Below are positions 17,777-27,131 of a stretch of DNA of 64,000 nucleotides, one piece after another; positions within the stretch are counted from its first letter, which is position 1; the number at the start of each line of letters is the position of its first letter. The stretch is taken from assembly GCF_001183545.1 (NCBI RefSeq), contig NZ_KQ236688.1, positions 186,001-250,000 on the forward strand, written 5' to 3'. The position numbers were made by a program, and so were the translations under genes. The notes under the pieces were generated by a model, which saw only the letters and a list, made by a program, of their open reading frames with translations, had not been told where the DNA came from and searched no databases. This DNA comes from Cellvibrio sp. pealriver (GTDB lineage: Bacteria; Pseudomonadota; Gammaproteobacteria; Pseudomonadales; Cellvibrionaceae).

Positions 17777-19570
17777 ATGAAATCCTTTAGACCCTTTAGA
17801 TTGTTATCAGGTTTGGGGCTGTTATCCGCTGCTGCTTTGGCTAGTGTCCAAGTGCAAGCGTATAACTGCAGTGGCGTTGCCAATTATCAACAAGGCACTT
17901 ACAACACGGGCGCTATCGTAAAAAATGGCGGTAATGCCTATTCCTGTACGGTGGGTGGATGGTGTTCTGTCGGCGGCCCTTATGAGCCGGGTGTAGGTTG
18001 GGCATGGCAAAACGCCTGGAGTAGTCTGGGCGCGTGTGATGGCACTACTGCAAGCAGTACTGCGTCCAGCGTTGCATCTGTCGCATCTTCTGTGCGCAGT
18101 TCAACTGCCACTACCTCAGTAGCTAATAGTTCCGCAACATCTACTACCGGCTGCGCGGGTGTTGCTGCATGGAATAGCACTGCTGTTTATACCCAAGGCA
18201 ATACTGTTTCCCACAACGGCGCTGTTTACCAAGCCCAGTGGTGGACTCAAGGTGACAACCCTGCCAATTCCGGTGACTGGGGTGTGTGGCGCAAAGTCAG
18301 CAATTGCTCTACTTCATCACAACCAAGCTCGGTTGCGGCATCATCCAAGCCAGCTTCATCAACTCCGAGTTCTGTTGCAGCATCTTCCCAGCCAAGCTCT
18401 GTAGTGGCTTCTTCACGTGCTAGCTCAGTCGCGTCTTCCAGTGCATCCAGTACCGTGGTTGTGGGCGGCAAAAAAGTAGTTGGTTATTTCGCGCAATGGG
18501 GTACTTATGCGCGCAACTATCATGTGAAAAATATTGCAACCAGTGGCTCTGCAGCCAAGTTGACTCACATCCTTTATGCCTTTGGCGATGTGAAAAACGG
18601 CCAGTGTGTGATTGGTGATGCCTATGCTGATTACGAGCGTGCCTACACTGCGGATTTGAGTGTTGATGGCGTTGCCGATACTTGGGACCAACCGTTGCGC
18701 GGTAGCTTCAATCAATTGCGCAAACTGAAAAAAGCCTATCCAAACATCAAAGTGATTTGGTCGTTCGGTGGTTGGACCTGGTCCGGTGGTTTTGGTCAAG
18801 CGGCTGCTAACCCCACTGCATTTGCCAACTCTTGCTATAACCTGGTTGAAGACCCACGTTGGGCTGATGTATTCGACGGTATCGATATCGATTGGGAATA
18901 CCCGAATGACTGTGGTCTGACCTGTGATACCAGCGGTTTCTCAGCGTACAAAAACCTGATCCAGGCATTGCGTACCCGCTTTGGTGCAAACGCACTGGTA
19001 ACTTCAGCAATTGGTGCTGCTCCGTCAAAAATCAACGCTGCTGATTACGCCGGTGCTGCACAGTATCTGGATTTCATCATGCCGATGACTTACGACTACT
19101 TTGGTGCATTCGCTGCGAAAGGCCCAACTGCACCGCACTCTGCGCTGTACGGTTACTCAGGTATTCCTACTGCTGAATTCTACTCTGATGCTGCGGTGCA
19201 ATTGCTGAAAGCCAAAGGTATCCCTGCAAGCAAAATCCTGCTGGGTGTTGGCTTCTATGGTCGCGGTTGGAGTGGTGTAACCCAAGCAGCGCCTGGTGGT
19301 GCAGCAACGGGCGCAGCAACTGGCTCGTATGAAGCGGGTATTGAAGATTACAAAGTATTGAAAAATACCTGCCCTGCAACCGGTACTGTTGGTGGAACTG
19401 CCTACGCATTCTGTAACGGTAACTGGTGGAGCTACGACACTCCACAAACCATGGTTGGCAAAATGGACTATGTTCATCAGCAAAACCTTGGCGGTACCTT
19501 CTTCTGGGAGTTGAGTGGTGATACCTCTGGTGGCGAGTTGATCAACGTGATTGGTAACTCAATGCGTTAA
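17777..19570 (+). CDS. secreted chitinase, CBM5-like + CBM5/12 + GH18
   Basis: Secreted endo- or exo-acting chitinase. Order: signal peptide (1-28, ending VQVQA), a Cys-containing CBM5-like module (about 29-87), a Ser/Ala/Thr linker, a second chitin-binding module with the CBM5/12 hallmark AWNSTAVYTQGNTVSHNG and YQAQWWTQGDNP (about 126-175), a second Ser-rich linker (176-228), and a GH18 barrel from KKVVGYFAQWG to the end. The catalytic DGIDIDWEYP motif is intact, with the general acid near residue 374. Long Ser linkers are characteristic of Cellvibrio secreted hydrolases. Control by the operator at 17338 and the long leader is inferred. Confidence 0.96.
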   Translation: MKSFRPFRLLSGLGLLSAAALASVQVQAYNCSGVANYQQGTYNTGAIVKNGGNAYSCTVGGWCSVGGPYEPGVGWAWQNAWSSLGACDGTTASSTASSVASVASSVRSSTATTSVANSSATSTTGCAGVAAWNSTAVYTQGNTVSHNGAVYQAQWWTQGDNPANSGDWGVWRKVSNCSTSSQPSSVAASSKPASSTPSSVAASSQPSSVVASSRASSVASSSASSTVVVGGKKVVGYFAQWGTYARNYHVKNIATSGSAAKLTHILYAFGDVKNGQCVIGDAYADYERAYTADLSVDGVADTWDQPLRGSFNQLRKLKKAYPNIKVIWSFGGWTWSGGFGQAAANPTAFANSCYNLVEDPRWADVFDGIDIDWEYPNDCGLTCDTSGFSAYKNLIQALRTRFGANALVTSAIGAAPSKINAADYAGAAQYLDFIMPMTYDYFGAFAAKGPTAPHSALYGYSGIPTAEFYSDAAVQLLKAKGIPASKILLGVGFYGRGWSGVTQAAPGGAATGAATGSYEAGIEDYKVLKNTCPATGTVGGTAYAFCNGNWWSYDTPQTMVGKMDYVHQQNLGGTFFWELSGDTSGGELINVIGNSMR

Positions 19571-19593
19571 TGCGCACAGGTTGTTTGAAATAA

Positions 19594-19627
19594 AAAATCC
19601 GGCAGTTGCAAGACTGCCGGATTTTTT
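19594..19627 (+). terminator. rho-independent terminator after chitinase
   Basis: Perfect 13-bp stem AAAATCCGGCAGT / ACTGCCGGATTTT with a 6-nt loop, flanked by A-run and T-run. It can act in both directions. Confidence 0.93.
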
Positions 19628-19672
19628 ATTGTTGGGCTGTAGCGTTTTCGATAATCAAAACATACAGCCATA

Positions 19673-19720
19673 AAAAAACCGGCGGGTTATTTCACGGGAG
19701 TGAAGTTTCCGCCGGTTTTT
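19673..19720 (-). terminator. bidirectional terminator between uspE and chitinase genes
   Basis: AAAAAACCGGCGG and CCGCCGGTTTTTT pair, with an inner TTCAC / GTGAA hairpin. A-run on the left gives a T-run for the leftward uspE transcript, which ends 20 bp away. Confidence 0.88.
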
Positions 19721-19739
19721 TGTTTAGCTGGTGAAACGA

Positions 19740-20561
19740 TTACTCGTGGTTCAATACCATCACATCGGTATCGACTGCGGCGATCAAACGCTCGGCAGTA
19801 TTACCACGACGGGTTTTGGTCATACCGTTTTGACCAAGGGTACCCATTACAATCAAATCGGCACCAATCTTTTCTGCCAATGCTGAAACGACATCTGATG
19901 TGTAGCCATTTTCAACGTGGATTTTATCGTTAGGCAGGCCGCTGATGCTGACCAGCTTGCCGCGATCCGGGTAGCTCATTGAATCCAGATAACCGTTGAT
20001 GACGTGCAGATCGGCACCGTAGGTTTCGGCATAGAATTTTGCAGCGGCGATAATTTTTTGGTTCAGTTCGATTTGTACATCGCGTTGTGCCTGAACGTTG
20101 ATAGCAGCCAGAATCACTTTACGTTGTGCTTTTGCGCCTGGACGGATCAGTACCACAGGGCAGTATGCGCCTTTCAACAGTTCCCACTTGGATTCGGTGA
20201 AGAAGAAGCGGCTGTTGTTATTTGTCGCGTGTACTGGCAGATAAATCAGGTCGGCATCGAAACGCTTGGCAGATTCCATGATGGATTTTTGCCATTCGGA
20301 CGACCAGGAGACTTCGAGTGTGTACTCGATACCGGCATTTGCCAGAGGTGTTTTGATGTTTTGTTCAAACCAGGTCAGGTCGCGGAACAGGTGGTCGTTA
20401 ACTGAGCGGGTATCTACCGCATCGCCATCCACTGCCACAAATGCGTGAACCTTGGGCTTTGGTCCTTGTATCAGGGAAGAGACAATAATGGCGCGCTCAA
20501 GCGCAATGTGATGGGTATCATTGGGGTCAACAACGACGAACAGCTTTTGTGACTTGGACAT
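19740..20561 (-). CDS. uspE: tandem-domain universal stress protein, UspE-like
   Basis: Cytoplasmic stress protein with two fused Usp domains (about 1-150 and 155-273). The second ends with the nucleotide-binding pattern GADLIVMGTLGQNGMTKTRRGNTAERLI. Tandem Usp proteins of this size are UspE-like; several Anr-controlled tandem Usp proteins help Pseudomonas survive without oxygen. An FNR-like half-perfect site lies 120 bp upstream at 20681. The gene is divergent from the MaoC gene. Confidence 0.88.
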   Translation of the reverse strand: MSKSQKLFVVVDPNDTHHIALERAIIVSSLIQGPKPKVHAFVAVDGDAVDTRSVNDHLFRDLTWFEQNIKTPLANAGIEYTLEVSWSSEWQKSIMESAKRFDADLIYLPVHATNNNSRFFFTESKWELLKGAYCPVVLIRPGAKAQRKVILAAINVQAQRDVQIELNQKIIAAAKFYAETYGADLHVINGYLDSMSYPDRGKLVSISGLPNDKIHVENGYTSDVVSALAEKIGADLIVMGTLGQNGMTKTRRGNTAERLIAAVDTDVMVLNHE

Positions 20562-20680
20562 ACAGATGGTTCCCTAAAATAAGTGGGTTGTTATTTTCCG
20601 GTTGGGGCTAGCATAGCAACCCCTTTGGGGTTTTTACAGCGACAATCCCGCTTGCCGTGGCCGATAGCGGCTAAATAAGT

Positions 20681-20694
20681 TTGATATGGATTAA
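20681..20694 (-). promoter_or_regulatory. FNR/Anr-like site in uspE / MaoC intergenic region
   Basis: TTGATATGGATTAA matches TTGAT-N4-ATCAA in nine of ten consensus bases. For a class II promoter it fits uspE (start near 20646, 85-nt leader) better than the MaoC gene, whose start would be only a few bases from the ATG. No good -10 box is visible at the expected place. Confidence 0.5.
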
Positions 20695-20732
20695 ACTGTA
20701 CGCCTTTTTTACAGAGCATCGGCGGTAACACT

Positions 20733-21206
20733 ATGAACCTGCTTGAAAACTATCCAATCAATGAGCTGGTTGTTGGCCAGCGTGCCACTTACAGCAAGAC
20801 CTTGACGGAACAGGACATCACCCTGTTTGCAGCCTGCTCGGGTGATCTCAACCCGGTGCATCTTGATAAAGAATATGCCGCTACGACTCCGTTTGGTGAA
20901 CCCATAGGCCATGGCATGTGGACGGGTGCATTGGTATCAGCGGCAATCGCGATGCGCTTGCCCGGGCCGGGCTCTGTTTATCGCAGCCAAAGCCTGAGCT
21001 TTAAACATCCGGTAAAAGTGGGCGATACGGTCACTGTCACCTTGATTGTGAGTGAAATCAAGGAGCGCATAAAACTGGTGACACTGGAGTGCGAGGCTCA
21101 CAATCAGGAAGGCAAGTTAGTCGCCAAGGGGGTTGCGGAGGTGATAGCGCCGGCACAAAAACAACAATTGGCTGAAGGAGCTCTGCCCTCTATCGCGATT
21201 GGCTAA
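20733..21206 (+). CDS. MaoC-family (R)-specific enoyl-CoA hydratase
   Basis: Hot-dog-fold hydratase that adds water to enoyl-CoA esters; related enzymes feed polyhydroxyalkanoate or fatty-acid metabolism. The MaoC signature is clear: FAACSGDLNPVHLDKEYA supplies the catalytic Asp/His pair, followed by PIGHGMW. At 157 residues it is a single-domain PhaJ-like enzyme. No PHA synthase is nearby, so the pathway is open. Confidence 0.88.
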   Translation: MNLLENYPINELVVGQRATYSKTLTEQDITLFAACSGDLNPVHLDKEYAATTPFGEPIGHGMWTGALVSAAIAMRLPGPGSVYRSQSLSFKHPVKVGDTVTVTLIVSEIKERIKLVTLECEAHNQEGKLVAKGVAEVIAPAQKQQLAEGALPSIAIG

Positions 21207-21300
21207 CGTGTGGCGATGGCGTTGTTGTCTACACTGGGTTTATAGGGAGCAGTGGTTGCTACTCTCTTGCTAACTTTGATTGCGGAGCCATTTTTCTCTC

Positions 21301-22233
21301 ATGTCCGGATTGAGATACATATTGCTTATTACCCTTTTGGGGATGAGCAATATGCTGTATGCGGGTTCATCCGCGCCTACCCTCGAAGCCAAAAGTCCTA
21401 CCGAGTCGGTGGTGATTTTGGTTCCGCCTTCGGTATTGGAGCGCCTGCAGGTTTTCCTGCGTCACGGAGAAAGTCCTGAGCGCTTCAATGATTATGCCCG
21501 TGCGGGCAATTACCGCGATCTTACAGATTACCTGTTGTTGCGTCGGGCATTGGCCACTGGCGGCAACCGCCTTCCCGTTATTGTCGAGCCTTGGCTGGAT
21601 GTGAGTTACGAGCGGGTATTGCTGCGACTCAAGGCAGGGCATGCCACGGTATTCAGTAACGGGATTTGGCGCGAGGATATTGCGCAGGGAGATTCACAGG
21701 TGCGCGCATCGCCACCCCTGTTTCGCTATGGTGAGTTTGAGGTAGGGCTCTATATGAGCCCACAGAATCCCAAATTACAGACCACTAAAACCTTGGCAGA
21801 TCTTCAAAAATTGAGTGCAGTATCCAGCAAGCAATGGCGCCCGGACTGGATGGCATTGGAGAGTTTGGGCTTGGTCTCGATATTCGACAATGTGCACTGG
21901 GAAAGTATGGTCAAAATGGTGCATAGCCAGCGGGTCGATTTCATGCTGGCTGGTTTTTCCACGCGACCAGATTTGTCTTATGAGGCTATGGGGTTAACCC
22001 TGAAGCCCATTCCTGGCATGAAAGTGAAGTTGGCTGGCAGCCGTGGTTGGGCAGTCAGTCTCTCGCATCCCCAAGGGCGTAAAACCTACACGGTGATTGC
22101 AAAGGGCTTGGCAAAAATGCGCAGGCAGGGCGTCATTTATCGCGCTTACCGCGATGCTGGTGTGATTAACGAAGCGGTTGCCGAATGGCAGGTACTGAAT
22201 CCGGAAACGGTTCCCCTTCGCACAAGCCATTAA
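21301..22233 (+). CDS. periplasmic solute-binding-like protein (type II fold), orphan
   Basis: Probably a periplasmic protein of the amino-acid-type ABC solute-binding superfamily. The ATG at 21301 starts a clean signal peptide (LRYILLITLLGMSNMLYAG); a TTG at 21280 is in frame but less likely. The remaining 290 residues have the binding-protein pattern, with VGLYMSPQNP at the domain crossover, and no lipobox. No ABC permease or ATPase is adjacent, and such orphans in gammaproteobacteria are often sensor-like or of unknown role. Ligand unknown. Confidence 0.65.
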   Translation: MSGLRYILLITLLGMSNMLYAGSSAPTLEAKSPTESVVILVPPSVLERLQVFLRHGESPERFNDYARAGNYRDLTDYLLLRRALATGGNRLPVIVEPWLDVSYERVLLRLKAGHATVFSNGIWREDIAQGDSQVRASPPLFRYGEFEVGLYMSPQNPKLQTTKTLADLQKLSAVSSKQWRPDWMALESLGLVSIFDNVHWESMVKMVHSQRVDFMLAGFSTRPDLSYEAMGLTLKPIPGMKVKLAGSRGWAVSLSHPQGRKTYTVIAKGLAKMRRQGVIYRAYRDAGVINEAVAEWQVLNPETVPLRTSH

Positions 22234-22257
22234 TGGCGTGTACGAGAGGTGTGCATG

Positions 22258-22923
22258 TTACTCATCACTGTCGTCGGCAAGGCACTCCTGCCAACCGCCT
22301 AATTCTTTCCACCGATTCACAATCATGCAAAACAAATCAGCGGTTTTTTCTGCATCGTAAGCAGCAGAATGGGCAGCGCTATTACTGAACTCAATGCCTG
22401 CAACCTGACAGGTTTTGGCCAGCACTGTTTGCCCGAATGCCAGTCCTGCCAGGGTGGCAGTATCGAATACCGAAAACGGGTGGAACGGGCTGCGTTTGAT
22501 ATTGCAGCGGTCAATCACTGCGTTGACGAAGTTCAAATCAAAGTGGGCGTTATGGCCGACGATCACCGCGCGGGTACAGCCGTTTTCTTTAACGGCGCGG
22601 CGCACTGCGCTGAGCAGGTCCGTCATCACCATTAATTCCGGTTCGGCCATACGTTCGGGGTCATCCAGATCGATACCGGTAAAATCCAGCGCCGCCTGTT
22701 CGATATTGGCACCTTCAAATGGCTCAACATGAAATGAAAAGGTTTCATGGCGATGCAAGTTCCCCTCGTGGTCCATACGCAAAGTGACTGCGGCAATTTC
22801 CAGCAGCGCATCGGTTTGCGGATTAAAGCCGCCGGTCTCGACATCCACAATGACCGGCAAAAAGCCGCGGAAGCGTTGCGCCATTGGAGAATCGGGATCG
22901 CGGTTATTTTCAGGTGGATTCAC
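22258..22923 (-). CDS. rnt: ribonuclease T
   Basis: 3'-5' exoribonuclease that trims tRNA and other stable RNA 3' ends. DEDD exonuclease motifs are present: VIVDVETGGFN, GHNAHFDLNFV and HSAAYDAEKTADLF. Length 221 is near the E. coli 215. The start is GTG at 22923; its N-terminus aligns with E. coli RNase T up to RFRGF-P-V, whereas the internal ATG at 22884 would be short. Convergent with the solute-binding-like gene; 53 bp downstream of pyrC in the same direction, so likely co-transcribed. Confidence 0.94.
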   Translation of the reverse strand: MNPPENNRDPDSPMAQRFRGFLPVIVDVETGGFNPQTDALLEIAAVTLRMDHEGNLHRHETFSFHVEPFEGANIEQAALDFTGIDLDDPERMAEPELMVMTDLLSAVRRAVKENGCTRAVIVGHNAHFDLNFVNAVIDRCNIKRSPFHPFSVFDTATLAGLAFGQTVLAKTCQVAGIEFSNSAAHSAAYDAEKTADLFCMIVNRWKELGGWQECLADDSDE

Positions 22924-22976
22924 TGGTCTGCCTTAAGCCTGTACAACTGGCTGTTATGGGATTAACGGTTCTGGGT

Positions 22977-24014
22977 TTAGCTGTTTTGTAACTGCCAGCG
23001 CAGTGTTTCACCTGCGCGCAATGGCACCAGAGGCGTATCGCCCAAGGTGAGTGTCTCGGGGACTTGCCAGTCTTTTTTCAGCAGGGTGATGGTATCGGTA
23101 TTGCGAGGTAAACCGTAGAAATCTGCACCAAAGTGGCTGGCGAAAGCTTCGAGTTTATCCAGTGCTCCGGCATCTTCAAACGCTTCGGCATAGAGTTCGA
23201 TTGCAGCGAATGCAGTGTAACTACCGGCACAACCGCAGGCGGCTTCTTTTTTGTCTTTGGCGTGCGGCGCGGAATCGGTACCCAAGAAGAATTTCGGGTT
23301 GCCGCTGGTGGCAGCTTGGATCAAGGCTTGCTGATGGGTACTGCGTTTGAGAATAGGCAAGCAATAGTAATGTGGGCGGATACCACCCGCGAGCATATGG
23401 TTGCGGTTGTACAGCAGGTGGTGTGCCGTAATCGTGGCGGCGACATTAGCCGGTGCAGCAGCGACAAACTGGGCTGCATCTGCGGTGGTGATGTGTTCCA
23501 GCACCATTTTCAGAGCCGGGAAATCTTTCACTACCTGGCTGAGGGTGCGCTCGAGGAATACTTTTTCGCGGTCGAAAATATCAATTGCCGAATCGGTCAC
23601 TTCGCCGTGCAATAAAAAGTGCATACCGGCTTTTTGCATGGCCTCCAGAACGGGATAAATCTTTTTCAGATCAGTCACGCCAGATGCCGAATTGGTGGTG
23701 GCACCCGCGGGATAGAGTTTGCAGGCGGTGACACCGGCTGCTTTGGCAATGGCGATTTCAGCGGGATCGGTATTGTCGGTGAGATAGAGCACCATTAATG
23801 GCTCAAATTGGCTTCCCTCGGGGCGTGCAGCCAGGATCCGCGCTTTGTATTCCTGCGCCTGGGCGGCATTCATGACCGGTGGTACCAGATTGGGCATCAC
23901 AATGGCTCGTGCAAATTGCTTGGCTGCATCACCTACTGTGCGGGTGAGGGCAGCGCCGTCGCGCAGATGGATGTGCCAGTCGTCGGGGCGTGTCAGGGTT
24001 AGCTGCTGGGTCAT
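22977..24014 (-). CDS. pyrC: dihydroorotase
   Basis: Zinc amidohydrolase that cyclises carbamoyl-aspartate to dihydroorotate in pyrimidine synthesis. At 345 residues it is the short, E. coli PyrC class. The metal-binding HIHLRDG motif is near residue 14, the carbamylated lysine lies in [12 protein letters not shown], and [12 protein letters not shown] completes the site. Followed by rnt on the same strand. Confidence 0.96.
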   Translation of the reverse strand: MTQQLTLTRPDDWHIHLRDGAALTRTVGDAAKQFARAIVMPNLVPPVMNAAQAQEYKARILAARPEGSQFEPLMVLYLTDNTDPAEIAIAKAAGVTACKLYPAGATTNSASGVTDLKKIYPVLEAMQKAGMHFLLHGEVTDSAIDIFDREKVFLERTLSQVVKDFPALKMVLEHITTADAAQFVAAAPANVAATITAHHLLYNRNHMLAGGIRPHYYCLPILKRSTHQQALIQAATSGNPKFFLGTDSAPHAKDKKEAACGCAGSYTAFAAIELYAEAFEDAGALDKLEAFASHFGADFYGLPRNTDTITLLKKDWQVPETLTLGDTPLVPLRAGETLRWQLQNS

Positions 24015-24209
24015 GCGGAGATTCCAATAAGTCTAGAAAAAGAGAAGTCGATACGCGTAGGGAGCGGATAAGCTAAACGTGGAAATTGGCGGCATGCTAT
24101 CAAAAATACCCCATATCCGCAGCCTTAATTCTCGGCGATCATCGGAGCATTCTGCAGTTGGCTGTCTATACTGCAGTGATCTTCATTCATGTGTTGACCG
24201 GATTTGCCC

Positions 24210-25277
24210 ATGCTGTTGCCTGTTTTACGCCATTTTACCCCACTGCTATTACTGCCCGTTCTTGGATTCAGCCAGCCGCTGTCTGCCCAGGTATACAGCG
24301 CCAGTTTCAGTGATGCCAAATGGACGGCGCAGTCGGGAGCCTTTGCCTGTAGCCTTACTCATGAGATTCCCGGATTCGGCAGTGCGCGATTTTCCCGCAG
24401 TACAGGCGTGGCAGAGTCACTTGAACTGCGGCATACCAACAAGACATTTGCTGCCGGCTCGGTGCGGATTGAATCTATCCCACCCATGTGGCGGCCGGAG
24501 GATAGCCCAGCTGTGTTAGGGCAGGCGCAGGCCACGGGCGGAACGGCATCGCTGAAAATCACCACCAAGTTAGATTCCATTACCAAGACCTTGGAGCGGG
24601 GCACCAATGTCGTGTTCAGCGGTGGCATGGGAGATATAGGGTTGCGAGTGGGACTTGAGGCGCGCAATTTTAATCCGGCGTTTAGCCAGTACCGAAAGTG
24701 CATCACCAACCTCATTCCGTACACCTTCAACCAAATTTCGCGCACCATTATTTTTTATGGCCGCAGCGCAGAAGCCTTAAGTGGCACCGCCAAAACCCAA
24801 TTGGATACCATCATCCGCTACGTCAAAGCAGACCCCAAGGTGTTGGGTATTATCATTGATGCCCACAGTGACCAATTGGAAACACCCGAAGACGGCGAGA
24901 GGCAATCGCAGATCCAGGCGGAATGGGTGGCGCAGTATCTGATCGATAAAGGTATCGATTCCAATAAAATCACTACTCGTTGGCACGGCGATCAATTTCC
25001 CATCGCCAACAATAAAGACAAAGCGGGGCAGGCAAAAAACCGCCGTGTGACGGTGCGTTTGGAAAACGAGTCCACGCGCAAAGAGATGGAAAAAAAAGTA
25101 GCCGCGATGAAATTAGCAGAACAAAAAGCCGCTGAAGAAGCAGCTGCAAAAGCGGCAAGCCAATCGTCTTCGGTAAGCAGTGAATCCCTGCCAATGAATT
25201 TGCAACAGCTGGAAGATATGGTGGAACGACAAGATCTCACCAGCGGCAAGCAGCCCCGTGGCGATCTATTACGTTAG
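24210..25277 (+). CDS. motY: sodium-type flagellar motor protein MotY
   Basis: T-ring protein that helps hold stator units around the polar flagellar motor. A signal peptide (ending PLSAQ) is followed by the MotY N-terminal domain (about 25-170) and an OmpA-like peptidoglycan-binding domain (about 175-290; IIIDAHSDQ and NRRVTVRL). A 60-residue Ala/Lys/Ser-rich C-terminal extension follows and looks disordered. ATG at 24210 is preferred to TTG at 24204. Divergent from pyrC. Confidence 0.88.
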   Translation: MLLPVLRHFTPLLLLPVLGFSQPLSAQVYSASFSDAKWTAQSGAFACSLTHEIPGFGSARFSRSTGVAESLELRHTNKTFAAGSVRIESIPPMWRPEDSPAVLGQAQATGGTASLKITTKLDSITKTLERGTNVVFSGGMGDIGLRVGLEARNFNPAFSQYRKCITNLIPYTFNQISRTIIFYGRSAEALSGTAKTQLDTIIRYVKADPKVLGIIIDAHSDQLETPEDGERQSQIQAEWVAQYLIDKGIDSNKITTRWHGDQFPIANNKDKAGQAKNRRVTVRLENESTRKEMEKKVAAMKLAEQKAAEEAAAKAASQSSSVSSESLPMNLQQLEDMVERQDLTSGKQPRGDLLR

Positions 25278-25474
25278 TATTTTTATGAAAAAAACCGCGT
25301 TATTTTTGTTATTTCATTTTTCTTTTCACAATGTGTGAATCCTTCTTAACCGGCACGTTTTTTTAACGCGAAATTAGTGCCGGAATTGGAATTTTTTAAT
25401 TCTCTATCAGTCAGAAGCTGCGAACCATGGCTATTCATGGCCAGCGGAAAAGAGTGTCTATAGAGGAGTTTTCC

Positions 25475-26881
25475 ATGCAAAAATTGACTGGCAAATGGGC
25501 GAAAGTGATCGCAATAGTCAGCATTAGTATTTTGTCGATTGGAAGTTATGCCGCCGAGCTTCCGGATTTCACCGAATTGATTGCCGAGCACTCGCCAGCG
25601 GTAGTCAAAATCACCGCCGTATCCAAAGGCGAAATTGCGCAAGCACCACAAAGTTTGCCCCCCAATATGGATGGGCTGCCGGATATTTTCCGCGAGTTGT
25701 TAGAGCGCCGCCAAATGCCGCGCGACCGCGGCTCACTGGGCTCGGGTTTTATTATTTCGAGCGATGGTTATGTGCTCACCAATGATCACGTAGTAGACAG
25801 GATGGACACCATTACGGTGATTCTCAGCGACCAGCGCGAATACACCGCCACTCTTGTGGGAAGCGATGAGCGCTCGGATTTGGCACTGCTGAAAATCGAT
25901 GCCAAAAACCTGCCCACCTTGACTCTGGCAAAAGATGAAACCTTGAAAGTAGGGCAGTGGGTAGTGGCGATTGGCTCCCCCTTCGGGCTGGATTACTCTG
26001 CCTCGGCCGGTATTGTCAGCGCGATTGGCCGCAGCATTCCATCGGCGCACCGCGAGAGTAATTACGTACCCTTTATTCAAACGGATGTCGCCATCAACCC
26101 CGGTAATTCCGGTGGTCCTCTGTTTAATATGGATGGCGAAGTCGTCGGCATCAATTCACAAATTTATTCCCCCAGCGGCGGCTCTGTCGGGCTTTCATTT
26201 GCAATCCCTTCATCTCTGGCGATTGATGTTGTCGCCCAATTAAAAGACAAGGGGCGCGTTGATCGCGGTTGGTTGGGGGTGATGATCCAGGATGTGGATA
26301 AAGATCTGGCCAGCTCCCTGGGTATGGATAAACCCGTGGGTGCATTGATCAGTGAGGTTGATGAACAAGGGCCTGCCGCAAAATCCGGATTGAAAGCGGG
26401 CGACCTGATCATCAAGTTCAATGGTTCCGATGTGCACACCTCCAGCGACTTGCCTTATCTGGTTGGCCGCACAACCCCTAAAACCAAAGTGCCTGTTGTG
26501 ATTATGCGCAAGGGCAAAGAGCAGACACTGAACGTCACGGTTGGAATCCTGCCGGTATCACCTGAAGAGGCGGCGGCGCGTCCAGCATCGGCACCTGCGC
26601 AAAATACAGCGGATGCGCTTGGGTTAATTGTTGCTCCTCTGGAGCAAACCCAGCGCGGTGGTGCTGAAGCCGGTGTTGTGGTGCGCGATGTCAAACCGCG
26701 TAGCCCCGCCGCAGAGGCAGGGTTACAAGTCGGGGATGTGATTACCCAGCTGGCGTTTACGGATATCAAATCGCCGGCGGACTACGCAAAAGTGGTGAAG
26801 GGGCTGCCCAAAAACGAGCCTCAGGCAATACGTTTTTATCGCCAGGGTCGCCCCGTATTCCGCTCGGTTATTCTCAAATAG
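25475..26881 (+). CDS. mucD: periplasmic serine protease, DegP/MucD family
   Basis: HtrA-type envelope protease/chaperone. A signal peptide ends near SYAAE. The trypsin-like domain has all catalytic residues: His in TNDHVVD, Asp in RSDLALLKID and Ser in NPGNSGGPLFN. Two PDZ domains follow (about 265-350 and 385-465), as in DegP/DegQ/MucD. The start at 25475 has GAGGAG six bases upstream; an in-frame ATG at 25427 would bury the signal peptide. No rpoE/mucAB genes are adjacent, so MucD versus DegQ is undecided. Confidence 0.92.
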   Translation: MQKLTGKWAKVIAIVSISILSIGSYAAELPDFTELIAEHSPAVVKITAVSKGEIAQAPQSLPPNMDGLPDIFRELLERRQMPRDRGSLGSGFIISSDGYVLTNDHVVDRMDTITVILSDQREYTATLVGSDERSDLALLKIDAKNLPTLTLAKDETLKVGQWVVAIGSPFGLDYSASAGIVSAIGRSIPSAHRESNYVPFIQTDVAINPGNSGGPLFNMDGEVVGINSQIYSPSGGSVGLSFAIPSSLAIDVVAQLKDKGRVDRGWLGVMIQDVDKDLASSLGMDKPVGALISEVDEQGPAAKSGLKAGDLIIKFNGSDVHTSSDLPYLVGRTTPKTKVPVVIMRKGKEQTLNVTVGILPVSPEEAAARPASAPAQNTADALGLIVAPLEQTQRGGAEAGVVVRDVKPRSPAAEAGLQVGDVITQLAFTDIKSPADYAKVVKGLPKNEPQAIRFYRQGRPVFRSVILK

Positions 26882-26931
26882 CCATTTTATGAAAATGGCA
26901 TAGAAGGGGTCGCTCATCGCTATTCTCCCTG

Positions 26932-26974
26932 CACCCGGAATATCGTGATTACGAGGTTCCGGGTGTTTGTTTTT
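26932..26974 (+). terminator. rho-independent terminator after the DegP-like gene
   Basis: Perfect 9-bp stem CACCCGGAA / TTCCGGGTG with a 16-nt loop, followed by tttgttttt. A second small hairpin GCCATTTT / AAAATGGC lies right at the stop codon. Confidence 0.85.
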
Positions 26975-26994
26975 ATGGGGTCGATAAGTGAAAA

Positions 26995-27012
26995 CGTTAC
27001 TTTCAGGTAACG
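26995..27012. promoter_or_regulatory. inverted repeat CGTTAC-N6-GTAACG upstream of xylanase promoter
   Basis: CGTTAC (26995-27000) and GTAACG (27007-27012) are perfect inverted copies around TTTCAG, with partly symmetric A/T flanks (AAAA left, GTTTT right). About 90 bp upstream of the -35 box of the xylanase promoter. Could be an operator or activator site; no known family assigned. Confidence 0.5.
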
Positions 27013-27064
27013 GTTTTACTCATATGTTGCGCGCGTGTTGTACACCATTTCACACATTCGAAAG

Positions 27065-27080
27065 ATGTAAATGGTTACAT
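27065..27080. promoter_or_regulatory. inverted repeat ATGTAA-N4-TTACAT upstream of xylanase promoter
   Basis: ATGTAAATGGTTACAT is a perfect inverted repeat with 6-bp arms. It ends 22 bp before the -35 box, a typical position for an activator. It shares GTTAC/GTAAC-type half-sites with the repeat at 26995, suggesting one regulator may bind both. Confidence 0.55.
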
Positions 27081-27102
27081 TGACTATATGCTTATTGTTG
27101 GT

Positions 27103-27131
27103 TTGACAATATATATCTTTGGTTTTATAAA
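27103..27131 (+). promoter_or_regulatory. near-consensus sigma70 promoter of the xylanase gene
   Basis: TTGACA (27103-27108), a 17-bp spacer and TATAAA (27126-27131). Transcription would start near 27138, leaving a 145-nt leader. This position also rules out the upstream in-frame ATG at 27088 as the start of the protein. Confidence 0.8.

Noticed and set aside
20004..20405. Plus-strand open frame inside uspE
   Set aside because: Antisense shadow of a clear Usp gene; no ribosome-binding site or family features.
23133..23615. Plus-strand open frame inside pyrC
   Set aside because: Shadow of the conserved dihydroorotase on the other strand.
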